Source of the DNA: Bacteroidota bacterium
GTDB taxonomy: Bacteria; Bacteroidota; Bacteroidia; Bacteroidales; Paludibacteraceae
Direction of reading: 5' to 3'
Assembly (NCBI GenBank): GCA_017860295.1
Contig: JAFNAS010000001.1
Location: 248,001 to 312,000, forward strand
Length of the DNA stretch: 64,000 nt
Translations under genes and position numbers: made by a program
Shown: piece by piece, positions 41,692 to 51,824 of the stretch
Layout: each line of letters opens with the position of its first letter
How positions within the stretch are numbered: position 1 is the first letter of the stretch
Notes under the pieces: model-generated
The model's database searches: none
Told to the model about the DNA's origin: nothing
What the model saw: only the letters and a program-made list of their open reading frames with translations

Positions 41692-44600
41692 TTATTTATT
41701 GGTTATATGAAAATAGTCGAACGCAACATCGAAGGGTGTATTCGGTTTCGTCGTATCCGGATTGAAATAAAAGACGCTCTTCATTCCCTGTATTATTACA
41801 CCGTCGCAAACAATTAACCCGGCCTTGATATCTTTGAGCAACATGTTGACTGTACCCAGCTTTTCGAATTTGGTTCCATCCAACGAATAGGATGCCGTAT
41901 AATTGGCTCCGGTTTTTTCCAGACGAAGCGTCAACGCATTGTCACCCGTTACCGGTTTTCTGAGATTAAACGATGCCATCGATTTTGCAATACCGTTTTC
42001 TTCGATGATCAGATCGATGGTTCCCGGTTGTTCTTCCGCCCCCCCGGCCAATCTGCCACTGCGGGTCGTTTTGGTAACTGCCCGAAGCGCCAGTTTTACA
42101 AAATTGTCATCATTTTCATACGCCAGAATACCTGCGTTTTCGGGTTGAGACGGATTTCTGGAGCAAACGAACTTGGTATCGATCGTCCAATCGTTGTTCG
42201 CACTTTGCAACAAAATATTTTTCGCATTGTTGCTACGTTCCGACACGTCGCCTGTTTCACTGGTGATGGTAAGTGCGCCTGCACTCTTTGAAAGGCTGTA
42301 TGTGCTCGTATTCGGTCTGATCCATTGCCATTGTTTGCCTACCGTGCCATCATTGAATTCGTCGCTAACCGACGCAACATCAAAGTTCAGATAGAATATA
42401 TTCTTTTCCTGAGTAATGTTATCGACAAATTTCACGACAGTTGTTCCGGGAACACCTTTGGCAGGCTCGATCTCTACCGCAATATTCTTCGACATGGCAG
42501 ACGCTTTTACCACCGGAAGTTTTGCTCCTTTTTTCAACAGATAACTGTAGGCTTTCGTTTCTTTATTGAACCCTTCGATATTCTTTCCGTTAACTGTTAT
42601 CGATTTGGGAGTCAGATCGGGCATTACCTTCACCGGACAGCTGTTCGACACGGTCGTTCCGTTTACCGTTACATTCGCAAAGACAGAAGCTACTCCGATT
42701 CCGACGGCGGTAATTTTGCCATTTTCGTCAACACTGACAACTGCCGGATTGTTGCTTCTGTAGGTTACAGTCGCATTTTTGAGATTAACGAAGCTATCGT
42801 CCGACATAGATGCCGTTACACTTGTCTGTGTCGTATTACCGGGACGCAACACAACTTTTTCATTTTCAATAACGACGGTTTTCAATACCGGAGTATACGA
42901 ACCGCGCATGGTTGCTTCTACCGTACCTTTGATATCTTTTGAAGAGGCGCCGATTTCAAACAGGTATTTACCCTGATCGAATGTGATACACTTATTCTTG
43001 GTATCCCAGAACCAGAGATCGGCGCAGTCGATATCGATCGATACCGTTTTTGTCTGTCCGGCAGGAATAGTAACCCGTTGGAAACCTTTCAATCGTTTGA
43101 TAGGACGTTGCAATGAAGCCGGACTGTCCGGAGTTTTCACATACACCTGTACCACTTCGTCGCCATCGACACTTCCTGTGTTTTTAACGTCAACATGAAC
43201 CGTAATCTTATCGTTCGGAGTGATCGTGCTCTTGCTGATACCGAAGTTGCTATAGGCAAATGTGGTGTAAGAAAGTCCATAACCGAATTCGTACGAAACA
43301 TCCTTGTTGAAGTACATGTAGGTTCTTCCGTTCTTTCCGTCGGCACTTCTTAGCGTGTAATCGGTCAGTTCGGGAAGGTCATTGATCGATTTGTACCAGG
43401 TCAGACTGGTTTTACCACCCGGGTTCACTTCGCCGAACAATACTTTCGCGATAGCCGTACCCTGAGCCTGTCCATTGTATCCGGTAAAGATAATGCCGGC
43501 AACATTCGGGTTGTTTTTGAATTGTTCTACTTCAACCATACCCATCCCCTGAATAACAACAATCGTATTCGGATTAACAGCAGCCACAGCCTTAATCAGT
43601 TCGTTCTGATTACCCGGCAGGGTTATTGCAAACCGGTCCGATTCTTCTCGTCCGGTCGTTTGGTCGGTACCTACAAAGACCACTGCCACATCAGAAGAAG
43701 CTGCCATATCGAGTGTCTCCTTATCGGTTGCAGGCACTTCCGGTTCGTGATAAACCAACACAATGGTTTGCGGTCCGGTAATACCCAACGTATTGATTTT
43801 TACCGGAATGATTTTCGATCTTCCGCCAAAGCCACCAAAACCTCCGCTTTGCGGAGTACCGGCAATTTTTTGTGAAGCAAGAATGTTACCGGTCTTTGAA
43901 CCGACTCTTACCTCGATCAAACCACCCTCGGGCGATACGGTCATGTTGAAACGGATAGAATCGACATTGGTAATGTCCACATTATTGTAGGCAGTCCAGT
44001 CGCCATCCTTAATACCCCGTACCGAAGCGGCACCGAAACGGGCCGAGGTAATCAATCCGCTTGCCGAAGCATCGAATTTGGTCGCATCGTAACTTTTCAC
44101 AACACCACCCTGAGCCACAGTCGAGAAACCAACCATGGTAAAAAAATCTGTTCTTTTTGAGGTGTTACCTCCTGCCTTGGAAACTACTTCGGTAGTCAGA
44201 TTATTTTGAGCAATGTAATTTTTAATTCCTTCCAGAGGAGAAATTTTATATTTTGGATCGGCTTCCCCCGAATAGTCACCCAGTTCAACTTTATCGGCCT
44301 GAGGACCCAATATGGCAATTTTTTTGATCGAAGAACTGAGGGGCAACGCTTTCTTGCCAGTTTTGGAAACCTGATCGTTTTTCAACAATACCGGTGTTTT
44401 GGTTGCAATTTCCAGTGCCAGATCATTGTGCGATGGGTCGTTAATAATACTGGGTTTAATGCCAGCATACGGCACAATATTTTGCGGATCAAATTCACCC
44501 AGTCGCATACGTATGGTGTACATATTCACCAACGCTTTGTCCATATCGGCTTCGGTAATCAATCCCTGACTAAGAGCCAACAAGGAGCTGGTTTGATAAA

Positions 44601-45516
44601 TGCTTCCGCAATCGGAATCGACTCCGGTTTTCAGACCCATTGCTGCGGCTTCGGCTCTGCTTTTTGCATAATGATGACTGTTTACAACATCAGCGACAGC
44701 ATCGCAATCACCGGTTACATATCCCTCCAGTCCGTATGTTTTGCGGGCAATGGTATCAACCAAAAATTTACTGGCCGACATCGGAATTCCGTTGACCGCA
44801 CTGTATGCCGTCATAATGGAGGGCAATTTATCTTTTTCGATCAGCGTACGGTAAGGAAGAAGATAAAATTCCCGCATATCTCTATCGTCCATATTGGCGC
44901 TTCCGTTGTGACGGTTAAATTCAGAATTGTTGGCAAAATAGTGTTTACCACAAGGCACCGATTTCAAATAAGTAGAGTTATCTCCCATCAAGCCCTGAAC
45001 AAAGCCACTGCCAATCCGAGAAACGAGAAACGGATCTTCGCCGAATGTTTCTGCTGTACGACCCCACCGCGGATCACGAGCCGGTTCTACAACAGGCGAC
45101 CAGTAAGTCAATGTAAAAATAAGATCGTGATTGAAACCACGGGCTTCGTCGGCAATGACCGATGTTTCGCGTTTAATCAGCGCCGGATCCCAGGTACAAC
45201 CAACCGCCACACTATTTGGAAAAGAGGTGGCGATCATCCCGCTATTATTGTTCCGTCCCATAATGCCATGGAGCGCTTCGCCCCAAACATCGTATTTATT
45301 GACTCCGAGACGAGGAATCGGAGGCATAGTATTACCCAACTGGCTCTGTTTTTCTTCCAGTGTCATTCGGGAAACCAAATCGGCGGCTCTCTCTTTAAAG
45401 GAGTAGGAAGTGTTAAGATAAATCGGTTTCTTTTGATTCTCATTCACCGGCTTGAACGCCATAAGTGTGAGTGCAACAAGAAACAAAGCTAAAATTTTCG
45501 ATGGCTTTAGATTCAT
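41692..45516 (-). CDS. multidomain GH3 glycosidase, paralogue of the GH3 at 8589
   Basis: A 1274-aa exported enzyme with the same domain order as the plus-strand GH3 at 8589-12425: signal peptide, GH3 N- and C-domains with a CBM6-like insert, Fn3-like, Big_2-like and a C-terminal concanavalin-like domain (DEFNDGTVGKQWQWIRP). The nucleophile is Asp270 in YVTGDCDAV, the same residue number as in the paralogue. The frame is open to 45684; the ATG at 45516 starts the signal peptide MNLKPSKILALFLVALTLMA. Likely activity is beta-glucosidase or beta-xylosidase. It lies 62 bp after the preceding GH3 stop. Confidence 0.93.
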   Translation of the reverse strand: MNLKPSKILALFLVALTLMAFKPVNENQKKPIYLNTSYSFKERAADLVSRMTLEEKQSQLGNTMPPIPRLGVNKYDVWGEALHGIMGRNNNSGMIATSFPNSVAVGCTWDPALIKRETSVIADEARGFNHDLIFTLTYWSPVVEPARDPRWGRTAETFGEDPFLVSRIGSGFVQGLMGDNSTYLKSVPCGKHYFANNSEFNRHNGSANMDDRDMREFYLLPYRTLIEKDKLPSIMTAYSAVNGIPMSASKFLVDTIARKTYGLEGYVTGDCDAVADVVNSHHYAKSRAEAAAMGLKTGVDSDCGSIYQTSSLLALSQGLITEADMDKALVNMYTIRMRLGEFDPQNIVPYAGIKPSIINDPSHNDLALEIATKTPVLLKNDQVSKTGKKALPLSSSIKKIAILGPQADKVELGDYSGEADPKYKISPLEGIKNYIAQNNLTTEVVSKAGGNTSKRTDFFTMVGFSTVAQGGVVKSYDATKFDASASGLITSARFGAASVRGIKDGDWTAYNNVDITNVDSIRFNMTVSPEGGLIEVRVGSKTGNILASQKIAGTPQSGGFGGFGGRSKIIPVKINTLGITGPQTIVLVYHEPEVPATDKETLDMAASSDVAVVFVGTDQTTGREESDRFAITLPGNQNELIKAVAAVNPNTIVVIQGMGMVEVEQFKNNPNVAGIIFTGYNGQAQGTAIAKVLFGEVNPGGKTSLTWYKSINDLPELTDYTLRSADGKNGRTYMYFNKDVSYEFGYGLSYTTFAYSNFGISKSTITPNDKITVHVDVKNTGSVDGDEVVQVYVKTPDSPASLQRPIKRLKGFQRVTIPAGQTKTVSIDIDCADLWFWDTKNKCITFDQGKYLFEIGASSKDIKGTVEATMRGSYTPVLKTVVIENEKVVLRPGNTTQTSVTASMSDDSFVNLKNATVTYRSNNPAVVSVDENGKITAVGIGVASVFANVTVNGTTVSNSCPVKVMPDLTPKSITVNGKNIEGFNKETKAYSYLLKKGAKLPVVKASAMSKNIAVEIEPAKGVPGTTVVKFVDNITQEKNIFYLNFDVASVSDEFNDGTVGKQWQWIRPNTSTYSLSKSAGALTITSETGDVSERSNNAKNILLQSANNDWTIDTKFVCSRNPSQPENAGILAYENDDNFVKLALRAVTKTTRSGRLAGGAEEQPGTIDLIIEENGIAKSMASFNLRKPVTGDNALTLRLEKTGANYTASYSLDGTKFEKLGTVNMLLKDIKAGLIVCDGVIIQGMKSVFYFNPDTTKPNTPFDVAFDYFHITNK

Positions 45517-45578
45517 GATAAATTTATTTGAAGGTTTGTTTTTTCGAGCAATAATGGATACGATACTGCATCCCCGCG

Positions 45579-48197
45579 TTACTGAACAACAATTTTCGCC
45601 GTTTTCAGCGCTTTGGCATCCGAACTGTTTCCATAATACACCTCGTATTCTCCGGGCGTTACCACCATTTTGCGTTGTGCCCAATCGTAAAACTCAAACG
45701 ATGCGGGCGACAGATCGATAGTTGCCGTTTGTGTTTTGCCGGCTGCCAAATCGACACGCTGAAACCCCTTCAACGTCTTGAGCGGACCGTCTACGTCATT
45801 CACTTTGCGAACATACACCTGCACGATTTCCGTTCCTGCGCGCTTGCCAACATTGGTGACTGGAATTGTGACCGTAATCGATTCATTAGGTTTAATGGTC
45901 GTTTTGCTAAAATTAGCATTTCCGATATTAAATTTGGTATAGCTCAACCCATAGCCGAACGGGAAAAGAGCATCGTCCATGAAACGATAGGTACGTCCTT
46001 TCATAGAATAATCTTCAAAATCTTTCAACTGGTCGGAATTTTTGTAGAAGGTAATAGGTAACTTACCGGCAGGATTGTAGTCGCCAAACAGCACATCGGC
46101 TACAGCCTGACCGCCGGATTCACCGCCGTACCAGGCCTGGAGAATAGCGTTGCACGATTCTGTCTCCGGAGTCAGTGCGATGGCCGAACCCGAGCAGTTC
46201 ACAAAAATCACCTTTTTACCGGCATCTTTCAATGCTTTCAGACAGTTCCGTTGCACAGCAGGAAGATCGATATTGGTGCGGTCACCACCTTTAAACCCGG
46301 GATAATTTACCGGCATCTCTTCGCCTTCCAACTGAGTAGAAAGTCCGCCGACAAACACAACGACATCGACGCCCTGCAACTTTTTCAACAGTTGCGTATA
46401 ATCGACATTGACCTCTTTGCCGAAATTGAATTCGATATTCGCCTGCCAATCGTTCAGTTGCGCATAACGAATCTCAATTTTATATTTCTTTCCGCTCTCT
46501 ACTTTGTAGGGAATGCGCGAAGGAAGCGTTCTCCAGTTGTTGTAGTTTGCCAACGATTCGCCGTTTACCAACAGTTCGAAATAACCGGTAGCGCCGCATT
46601 TGAACACGATCTCTTCATTCTTTGAAGGCACAAACTCGGTTTCGTATTTACCCGAAAAACCTTCAAGACGCACGCCTGTTGAAAATTCGTGCTGACCGGC
46701 AGTGGTCAGTTTAATGGGATTTTCAAGTTGCTGCGTGGCAACTACATCGCCTTTCAGCTCTTTGTTATTCCAGTAGGTAACTTTAAACCCTCTCTTTCCG
46801 TCGATGGAACATTGATCAAAATAGCTTTCGGTAACCTTATCTTCCACCAAATCGCACCCTTTGTCATACATTACGCTCTTGGCAGGCAATTTCGATTTAA
46901 TGCCGTCGAGAATTGTAATGGTACGCACCGGCTTTCCATTGTAGTTACCCCACAACATGGGAGCATCGGCAGCATTCGGACCGATAACCGCAATTTTTTT
47001 AACTGATTTACTTAACGGAAGAATGTTGTTCTTGTTCTGTAACAACGTCATTGATTGCCGCGCCATATCAAGCGCCAACTGGCGATGTTCCTGATTATTT
47101 ACGATCGACATCGGGATTTTCGACCAGGGAACGATGGCGTCATCATCCATTTCACCCAGATCGAAGCGTCCGATCAGCACACGCAACAGGTGTTTGTTGA
47201 TCTCTTCTTCGGAAATCAAACCTTTTGATACAGCCTCCGGAAGCGTTTTGAACGGATAATTTTCCCAGACACACTCCACGTCGGTTCCCGCCAGAACGCC
47301 TTTTGATGCGGCATGTACCGCATCCGACGACACTTTGTGGCTGGTAAAAAAGTCAGTAATAGCACCGCAATCGGACACAACCAAATATTTGTAACCCCAG
47401 TCGTCGCGAAGTATCTGCTGTAGCAAGCGGTTGTTACCGCAACACGGCTCGTCGTCCAAACGCTGATAGGCACACATCACCTGGCGCACGTCGGCATCCT
47501 GCACCAACGACTTGAACGCCGGAAGATAGGTTTCCCACAAATCGCGCGGATTTACATTGTTGAGATTGAGCGAGTGACGGCTCCATTCGGGACCCGAGTG
47601 CACGGCATAATGTTTGGCACAGGCCAACAGTTTACGGGATTTCGCATCGGCAGGTCCCTGCAAGCCCTTCACCACCTGCACTCCCATCCGGGATGTCAGG
47701 TAGGGATCTTCGCCATACGTCTCCTGTCCGCGTCCCCAACGAGGGTCACGAAATATATTCACATTGGGAGTCCACACCGAAAGACTAAGAAACCGTTTGT
47801 TCTCCTGACCTTTTTGCATGGCTTCGTTATATTTGGCGCGGGTTTCGTCTGAAACGGCGCTGTAAATACGATAGAGCAGCGCATCGTTAAACGAAGCCGC
47901 CATTCCAACGGGTTCGGGAAATACGGTTACATTATCGGTATTGGCCAATCCATGCAGGGCTTCGCTCCACCAATTGAACTTTTTTATGCCCAAACGGGGA
48001 ACAGCATCCGATTGGTCGCACATCAAGGCTGCCTTCTCGGCCAGTGTCAGACGCGAGATCAAATCTTTTGCCCGCTCGGACGAACTAAGGTTCGGATTGT
48101 TGTATGGCAATTCTTGTCCCCAAGAATTCATTAAAAATAAAAGAAGAGCACAAATCAGCAATCCTTGATTGATAATTTGTTTTGTTCGTGTTTTCAT
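45579..48197 (-). CDS. GH3 beta-xylosidase-type enzyme with PA14 insert
   Basis: An 872-aa exported enzyme with a signal peptide (about residues 1-27, SWGQ). The GH3 N-domain has RDPRWGRGQETYGEDPYL and the nucleophile Asp276 in LVVSDCGAI. The C-domain carries a PA14-like insert (about residues 465-595, FKCGATGYFELLVNGESL), then an Fn3-like domain at the end (VTNVGKRAGTEIVQVYV). This layout is common in Bacteroidota xylan 1,4-beta-xylosidases and beta-glucosidases. An in-frame TTG at 48209 is rejected in favour of the ATG at 48197. It lies 23 bp after the GH97 stop. Confidence 0.92.
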   Translation of the reverse strand: MKTRTKQIINQGLLICALLLFLMNSWGQELPYNNPNLSSSERAKDLISRLTLAEKAALMCDQSDAVPRLGIKKFNWWSEALHGLANTDNVTVFPEPVGMAASFNDALLYRIYSAVSDETRAKYNEAMQKGQENKRFLSLSVWTPNVNIFRDPRWGRGQETYGEDPYLTSRMGVQVVKGLQGPADAKSRKLLACAKHYAVHSGPEWSRHSLNLNNVNPRDLWETYLPAFKSLVQDADVRQVMCAYQRLDDEPCCGNNRLLQQILRDDWGYKYLVVSDCGAITDFFTSHKVSSDAVHAASKGVLAGTDVECVWENYPFKTLPEAVSKGLISEEEINKHLLRVLIGRFDLGEMDDDAIVPWSKIPMSIVNNQEHRQLALDMARQSMTLLQNKNNILPLSKSVKKIAVIGPNAADAPMLWGNYNGKPVRTITILDGIKSKLPAKSVMYDKGCDLVEDKVTESYFDQCSIDGKRGFKVTYWNNKELKGDVVATQQLENPIKLTTAGQHEFSTGVRLEGFSGKYETEFVPSKNEEIVFKCGATGYFELLVNGESLANYNNWRTLPSRIPYKVESGKKYKIEIRYAQLNDWQANIEFNFGKEVNVDYTQLLKKLQGVDVVVFVGGLSTQLEGEEMPVNYPGFKGGDRTNIDLPAVQRNCLKALKDAGKKVIFVNCSGSAIALTPETESCNAILQAWYGGESGGQAVADVLFGDYNPAGKLPITFYKNSDQLKDFEDYSMKGRTYRFMDDALFPFGYGLSYTKFNIGNANFSKTTIKPNESITVTIPVTNVGKRAGTEIVQVYVRKVNDVDGPLKTLKGFQRVDLAAGKTQTATIDLSPASFEFYDWAQRKMVVTPGEYEVYYGNSSDAKALKTAKIVVQ

Positions 48198-48220
48198 GGC
48201 AAAAGGCAAGATCTAAAAAA

Positions 48221-50146
48221 TTATTCTAATGGTATAAGAGATGCAACAAACCCTCCCCGACCAAGCATTCTGACTTTAACAGAACTCGATTTGTCGACTA
48301 CCATGTATTGCGTTGCCAGCTTTGTATCATACGCGCCATCTGTTATCAGAATCAGTTTGTATTTCTGATTCTCGGGCAAATAATTAAATGTCAATACTTT
48401 GTTTTTTGGAAATCTCTCGGCGCTGATACCTCCGACATACCACACTTTCCCTTTATTGCGGGCAATCATCAAATCCTTTCCCGGATACCCTTCGATTAAT
48501 TTGGTATTATCCCACGCATTAGGTACTTCCATAAGGAAATGCTTGGCAGCATCCGGCAAACTATAGTAGCCCTCCGGGCGGTCGGCCATGTGCTGAATGC
48601 CCGATTCGAATACAACACTAAGGGCAAGTTCATGACCGTATGAAGTGGTATGCGGAAACTGAGAATTGGTAAAGGTTACCGGAGTATAATCCATTGCACC
48701 CACCACATTTCGGGTAAAGGGCAAAATGGTATTGTGTTCGGGCGCAGTTATGGTAAATTCAGGTCCGTTGTTGTACCATTCGGCACCACGCACCCCTTCG
48801 TATGTCATCAGATGCGGATAGGTACGCGCCCATCCCCGGGGTACCAGACATCCGTGAAAGTAAACCATCATTTCGAATTTGGCAGCATCGTCAAGGATGT
48901 CAAGATAATACTTAATCATGTCTTGCTTTTCACTCTCGAAAAAGTCAATCTTCACACCGGCAACACCTAGTTTTTTCAGTTTGGTAAACTCCTCTACCCG
49001 GTTTTCATGCGTCAACATTCGATCTTTCGGTGTAGAGGCCACCCAGGTATGATCGCCACCCGAGTTATACCACATCAACGGCTTCAACCCCAGCGAATGA
49101 ATATACTTCAAGGCATCTTCCAGTTTTCCACCGTTACCCATGGCATCCCATTCCCAGTCGAGCAACGTGTAAGACCAACCCATGGCAGCAGCCAAATCGG
49201 CAAAAGCACATACCGTTTTGAAATCTTTCGTTCCGTGATTGCTCGACCAGTAGTTCCACGATGCGATGCCCGGCTGAATCCAGTCAGTTTTGATCATTCC
49301 GGAAGGTGTAGAAACGTCATCGATCAGTGTCGATTCCACAATATCGGCAAGGGAACCGATAATCATTACCCTCCATGGAGATTTCCATGGTAAGGTGATG
49401 GTAGGTTTTGAGTCGCCTTGTCCACGACCATCTGCCTGATCTGGAAAGGTAATTTTATAGTGTGATTTATCGAGGAAATTAGAAAGTTTCGATCCGCAGT
49501 AATTCCGATCCAGATCGGCTTCGTGAATCAGGTACCAGCACTCTTTGTCGGGGGTATTGAAAAGAGCCGGATACCCCCAGTTTTGTTGGACGCTTCCATC
49601 CTTCATCGTGGAATATAAACCCTCGTTAGCCGTATTGAATTTTTCCATCCACCGCTTGGTACTATCGGGAATGGAATAGGCTGTCAGTTCATCATTTACG
49701 ACAAAAGTCCCACTCTTCTCCGGAAATTCATACCGGAAAGCGACACCATCGTTATAGGCTCTGATTATCAGATTTAGCTTAGCCTTTCCCGGATTTTCAA
49801 AAGAGACTACCGTTTCGTTTGCCGAATTACTGCATTGGCTCCGTTTGCCATGCAAGGCTGTGTAGTGCTCTTTTATTTGCATCGTTTTCGCTGTTTTCAG
49901 AAATTTCAACTCTTTCGCAAAATCCTGATCGGCACGAGACAATCCTAACTCTATTTGCGGTATAATCTCGCATGCTTTGCCGTTATTCGTATACTTAACA
50001 TTCAAATACCATTCGCCAACATCCGCATTTTTGGTATTATACAGTCCGATCGTCACTTTTTGATTTGGAGATGCAATACTTACTTTCTGAGCGAAAACCG
50101 GAAATGAGCTCAAGAAAACGAGCCCCACTATCATCTTATGTTTCAT
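48221..50146 (-). CDS. GH97 alpha-glycosidase (probably retaining alpha-galactosidase type)
   Basis: A 641-aa exported enzyme with a signal peptide (about residues 1-20, PVFAQ). An N-terminal beta-super-sandwich (about 20-280) is followed by the barrel (about 290-540), with SWNYWS, YTLLDWEWDAMG and GVKIDFFESEKQDM. Asp401 in KIDFF fits the nucleophile of the retaining GH97 branch, which includes a Bacteroides alpha-galactosidase. HGCLVPRGWARTYPHLMTYEG holds a conserved Glu. GH97 enzymes are calcium-dependent. It is the first gene of the 33-kb minus-strand run and has a promoter-like box upstream. The stereochemistry call is tentative. Confidence 0.88.
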   Translation of the reverse strand: MKHKMIVGLVFLSSFPVFAQKVSIASPNQKVTIGLYNTKNADVGEWYLNVKYTNNGKACEIIPQIELGLSRADQDFAKELKFLKTAKTMQIKEHYTALHGKRSQCSNSANETVVSFENPGKAKLNLIIRAYNDGVAFRYEFPEKSGTFVVNDELTAYSIPDSTKRWMEKFNTANEGLYSTMKDGSVQQNWGYPALFNTPDKECWYLIHEADLDRNYCGSKLSNFLDKSHYKITFPDQADGRGQGDSKPTITLPWKSPWRVMIIGSLADIVESTLIDDVSTPSGMIKTDWIQPGIASWNYWSSNHGTKDFKTVCAFADLAAAMGWSYTLLDWEWDAMGNGGKLEDALKYIHSLGLKPLMWYNSGGDHTWVASTPKDRMLTHENRVEEFTKLKKLGVAGVKIDFFESEKQDMIKYYLDILDDAAKFEMMVYFHGCLVPRGWARTYPHLMTYEGVRGAEWYNNGPEFTITAPEHNTILPFTRNVVGAMDYTPVTFTNSQFPHTTSYGHELALSVVFESGIQHMADRPEGYYSLPDAAKHFLMEVPNAWDNTKLIEGYPGKDLMIARNKGKVWYVGGISAERFPKNKVLTFNYLPENQKYKLILITDGAYDTKLATQYMVVDKSSSVKVRMLGRGGFVASLIPLE

Positions 50147-50169
50147 GTGTATATAGGTTTGATTTCATG

Positions 50170-50177
50170 CAAATTTA
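50170..50177 (-). promoter_or_regulatory. candidate -7 box for the GH cluster
   Basis: On the minus strand TAAATTTG matches TAnnTTTG, 24 bp before the GH97 start codon. The same octamer occurs again at 50208-50215. No clear -33 box is spaced correctly for the proximal copy. Confidence 0.35.
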
Positions 50178-50401
50178 CAGATAATTTATTAGATTTTAAT
50201 TGACAAGCAAATTTAGTTGACTCTTTTGAATCAGAGTATAGCATATGTTGCAAAAAATATCACTCCTGTTGAATTGAGCACCATGATAACGCTCCTCACT
50301 TTTTTACAACTATCAATCAATATTCTGCAGCCGAATCTACACCATTCATGAATCTTCGAAAAAAATCACAATATTAACTACTCGCTTTGATATAAACGAC
50401 A

Positions 50402-50478
50402 AACTGAGACTGTTTCACAACAACCTCAGTTCAGAAATCTAAAAAGAGAAATTACATAGTCGAAGCATTGACCATGTA
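50402..50478 (-). terminator. paired-hairpin 3' element, copy 1
   Basis: Hairpin A: AACTGAG/CTCAGTT around ACTGTTTCACAACAAC (50402-50431). Hairpin B: TACATAGTC/GACCATGTA (50453-50478), followed on the minus strand by a U-rich tract. It lies just after the stop of the minus-strand gene at 50506 and has a sequence relative at 53443-53520. The rest of the 50147-50505 gap shows nothing else clear. Confidence 0.6.
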
Positions 50479-50505
50479 TACGTAATATATCGTTTATGGC
50501 TCAAA

Positions 50506-51198
50506 TCATGGTCTCGGTTGCCGTTGTTTCGAATCTTTATGGGCAGGCAGGCGAAAAAACATTTCCAGAATGCCCTGAATATAAGAATCATTGCGTTTTG
50601 AATCCTGAGGAGAAAAACCATCCAAAAAATCCGTGGTTGTAAAATTATATGTAGCTTCCAACCTGAGGCCCACACGTGTCGTCAAATTCACCCGACATCC
50701 CAGCCCTCCACCATACAACACTCCAAAACATTGAGTTTTTAGCTTATCCGTACCATCAGGGCGTCCCGTATTGGGAGGAAACGCCATAAAAGGAACTGAT
50801 GCATGAATAATACCACTATTGACAGACACCGTCAAATCAACTGTCTTACTCTTTTTTTCAAAAAAAGAAATCAGATCCATAGAACCGATGCCGACCACAG
50901 AAAACAATTTGGATTGAAACTGATAGTTCCGACTTGTCATATCCGAGGCTCCATTACATGTGAAATAAAAAATGTCGGCACCACAGTTTACTCCGTCGGC
51001 AATATATTTTCTGGCGTCGGCACCGAAAACAACATTTTGCTTCAGAAAGGCATATTTAGCTCTATTTGCAGGAAAATCACCAAACATATAGGTACTTCCT
51101 GCTCCTAACGAAAATACAAAATTTCTTTCCGGTAGTTTCTGCGAATGCAGTACTGATACGGATAAACAAAACACACAGATCACAAAATTTATTCTCAT
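50506..51198 (-). CDS. outer-membrane beta-barrel protein (DUF6089/PorG-like pattern)
   Basis: A 230-aa exported protein. I place the start at ATG 51198 (MRINFVICVFCLSVSVLHSQ, signal peptide) rather than at 51300. Alternating hydrophobic strands such as NFVFSLGAGSTYMFGD, YGGGLGCRVNLTTRVGLRLE and TTTDFLDGFS, with a C-terminal strand ending in aromatic FFRL, indicate an outer-membrane barrel. The DFLDG loop and overall size recall the DUF6089/PorG group linked to T9SS in some Bacteroidota. The link is an inference. It has a paired-hairpin element just downstream. Confidence 0.6.
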   Translation of the reverse strand: MRINFVICVFCLSVSVLHSQKLPERNFVFSLGAGSTYMFGDFPANRAKYAFLKQNVVFGADARKYIADGVNCGADIFYFTCNGASDMTSRNYQFQSKLFSVVGIGSMDLISFFEKKSKTVDLTVSVNSGIIHASVPFMAFPPNTGRPDGTDKLKTQCFGVLYGGGLGCRVNLTTRVGLRLEATYNFTTTDFLDGFSPQDSKRNDSYIQGILEMFFRLPAHKDSKQRQPRP

Positions 51199-51308
51199 AT
51201 AGATTATGGTTCTCCCTCTATTGGTATCTCTCAATGAATCCGGCATTCCGTCGAATCGATCATTAATCAAATGAACATATCTACAACAATCTCCGGTCAA
51301 AGACTTAT

Positions 51309-51770
51309 CTATAAATCCGAATCCACATAGTTTATCTGGATGGATTTGTCGACTTTGGGAATCTTTACAATCAAGTAAGACTGAACATTGCTACCTAGTG
51401 TCTGTTGATTCGGAACCTTCTCGTATTTCACCTTGATATAAAGCATACTCTTCTCTTCTACCATGTCGAGCTTTACTGTATAATAACTGCCGGTTCTTAT
51501 CCGATCAAAGACAGCAACAACATCGTATCGACTAAAATCGATCTCCGTTTCCTCAAAGTCAGAATGAACATCCTTAAGCGAATTCATCTTGCTTTGTAAG
51601 TCTTGCCAATCGGAATTATCCGTAATGATAGAACACGACTTGAATATAGACTCCTGAATACAACCGTAAAGATTCCCCTGCGCAACCACAGAAATATCCA
51701 CCGATCTGAATTCTTCTACGTTACAGGCAACAACCGATAGCATTATCAATCCACAAAGCAATATCTTCAT
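51309..51770 (-). CDS. lipoprotein with PrcB C-terminal-like domain
   Basis: A 153-aa protein beginning at ATG 51770 with a lipoprotein signal (MKILLCGLIMLSVVAC), Cys16 being the probable lipidated residue. The body has DFSRYDVVAVFDRIRTGSYYTVKLD and ends YLIVKIPKVDKSIQINYV. This is the pattern of the PrcB_C family, in which DFSKYxVIAVFxGxxxTGGY is typical. PrcB was named as a non-catalytic partner of a Treponema protease. The function here is unknown. It lies on the same strand as the barrel gene, about 110 bp upstream of it. Confidence 0.65.
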   Translation of the reverse strand: MKILLCGLIMLSVVACNVEEFRSVDISVVAQGNLYGCIQESIFKSCSIITDNSDWQDLQSKMNSLKDVHSDFEETEIDFSRYDVVAVFDRIRTGSYYTVKLDMVEEKSMLYIKVKYEKVPNQQTLGSNVQSYLIVKIPKVDKSIQINYVDSDL

Positions 51771-51824
51771 TCTAAACTGATTTTGGTACAAATAAATATG
51801 CATTTGCCAATAATGCCTCGTACG

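Noticed and set aside
44206-45492. 428-residue plus-strand frame opposite the second GH3 gene
   Set aside because: Antisense shadow; low-complexity His/Arg-rich composition and no family match. It covers a different part of the gene from the shadow in the paralogue, so it is not a conserved overlapping gene.
45517-45684. N-terminal extension of the second GH3
   Set aside because: The added residues overlap the 3' end of the neighbouring GH3 gene and would bury the signal peptide that begins at 45516.
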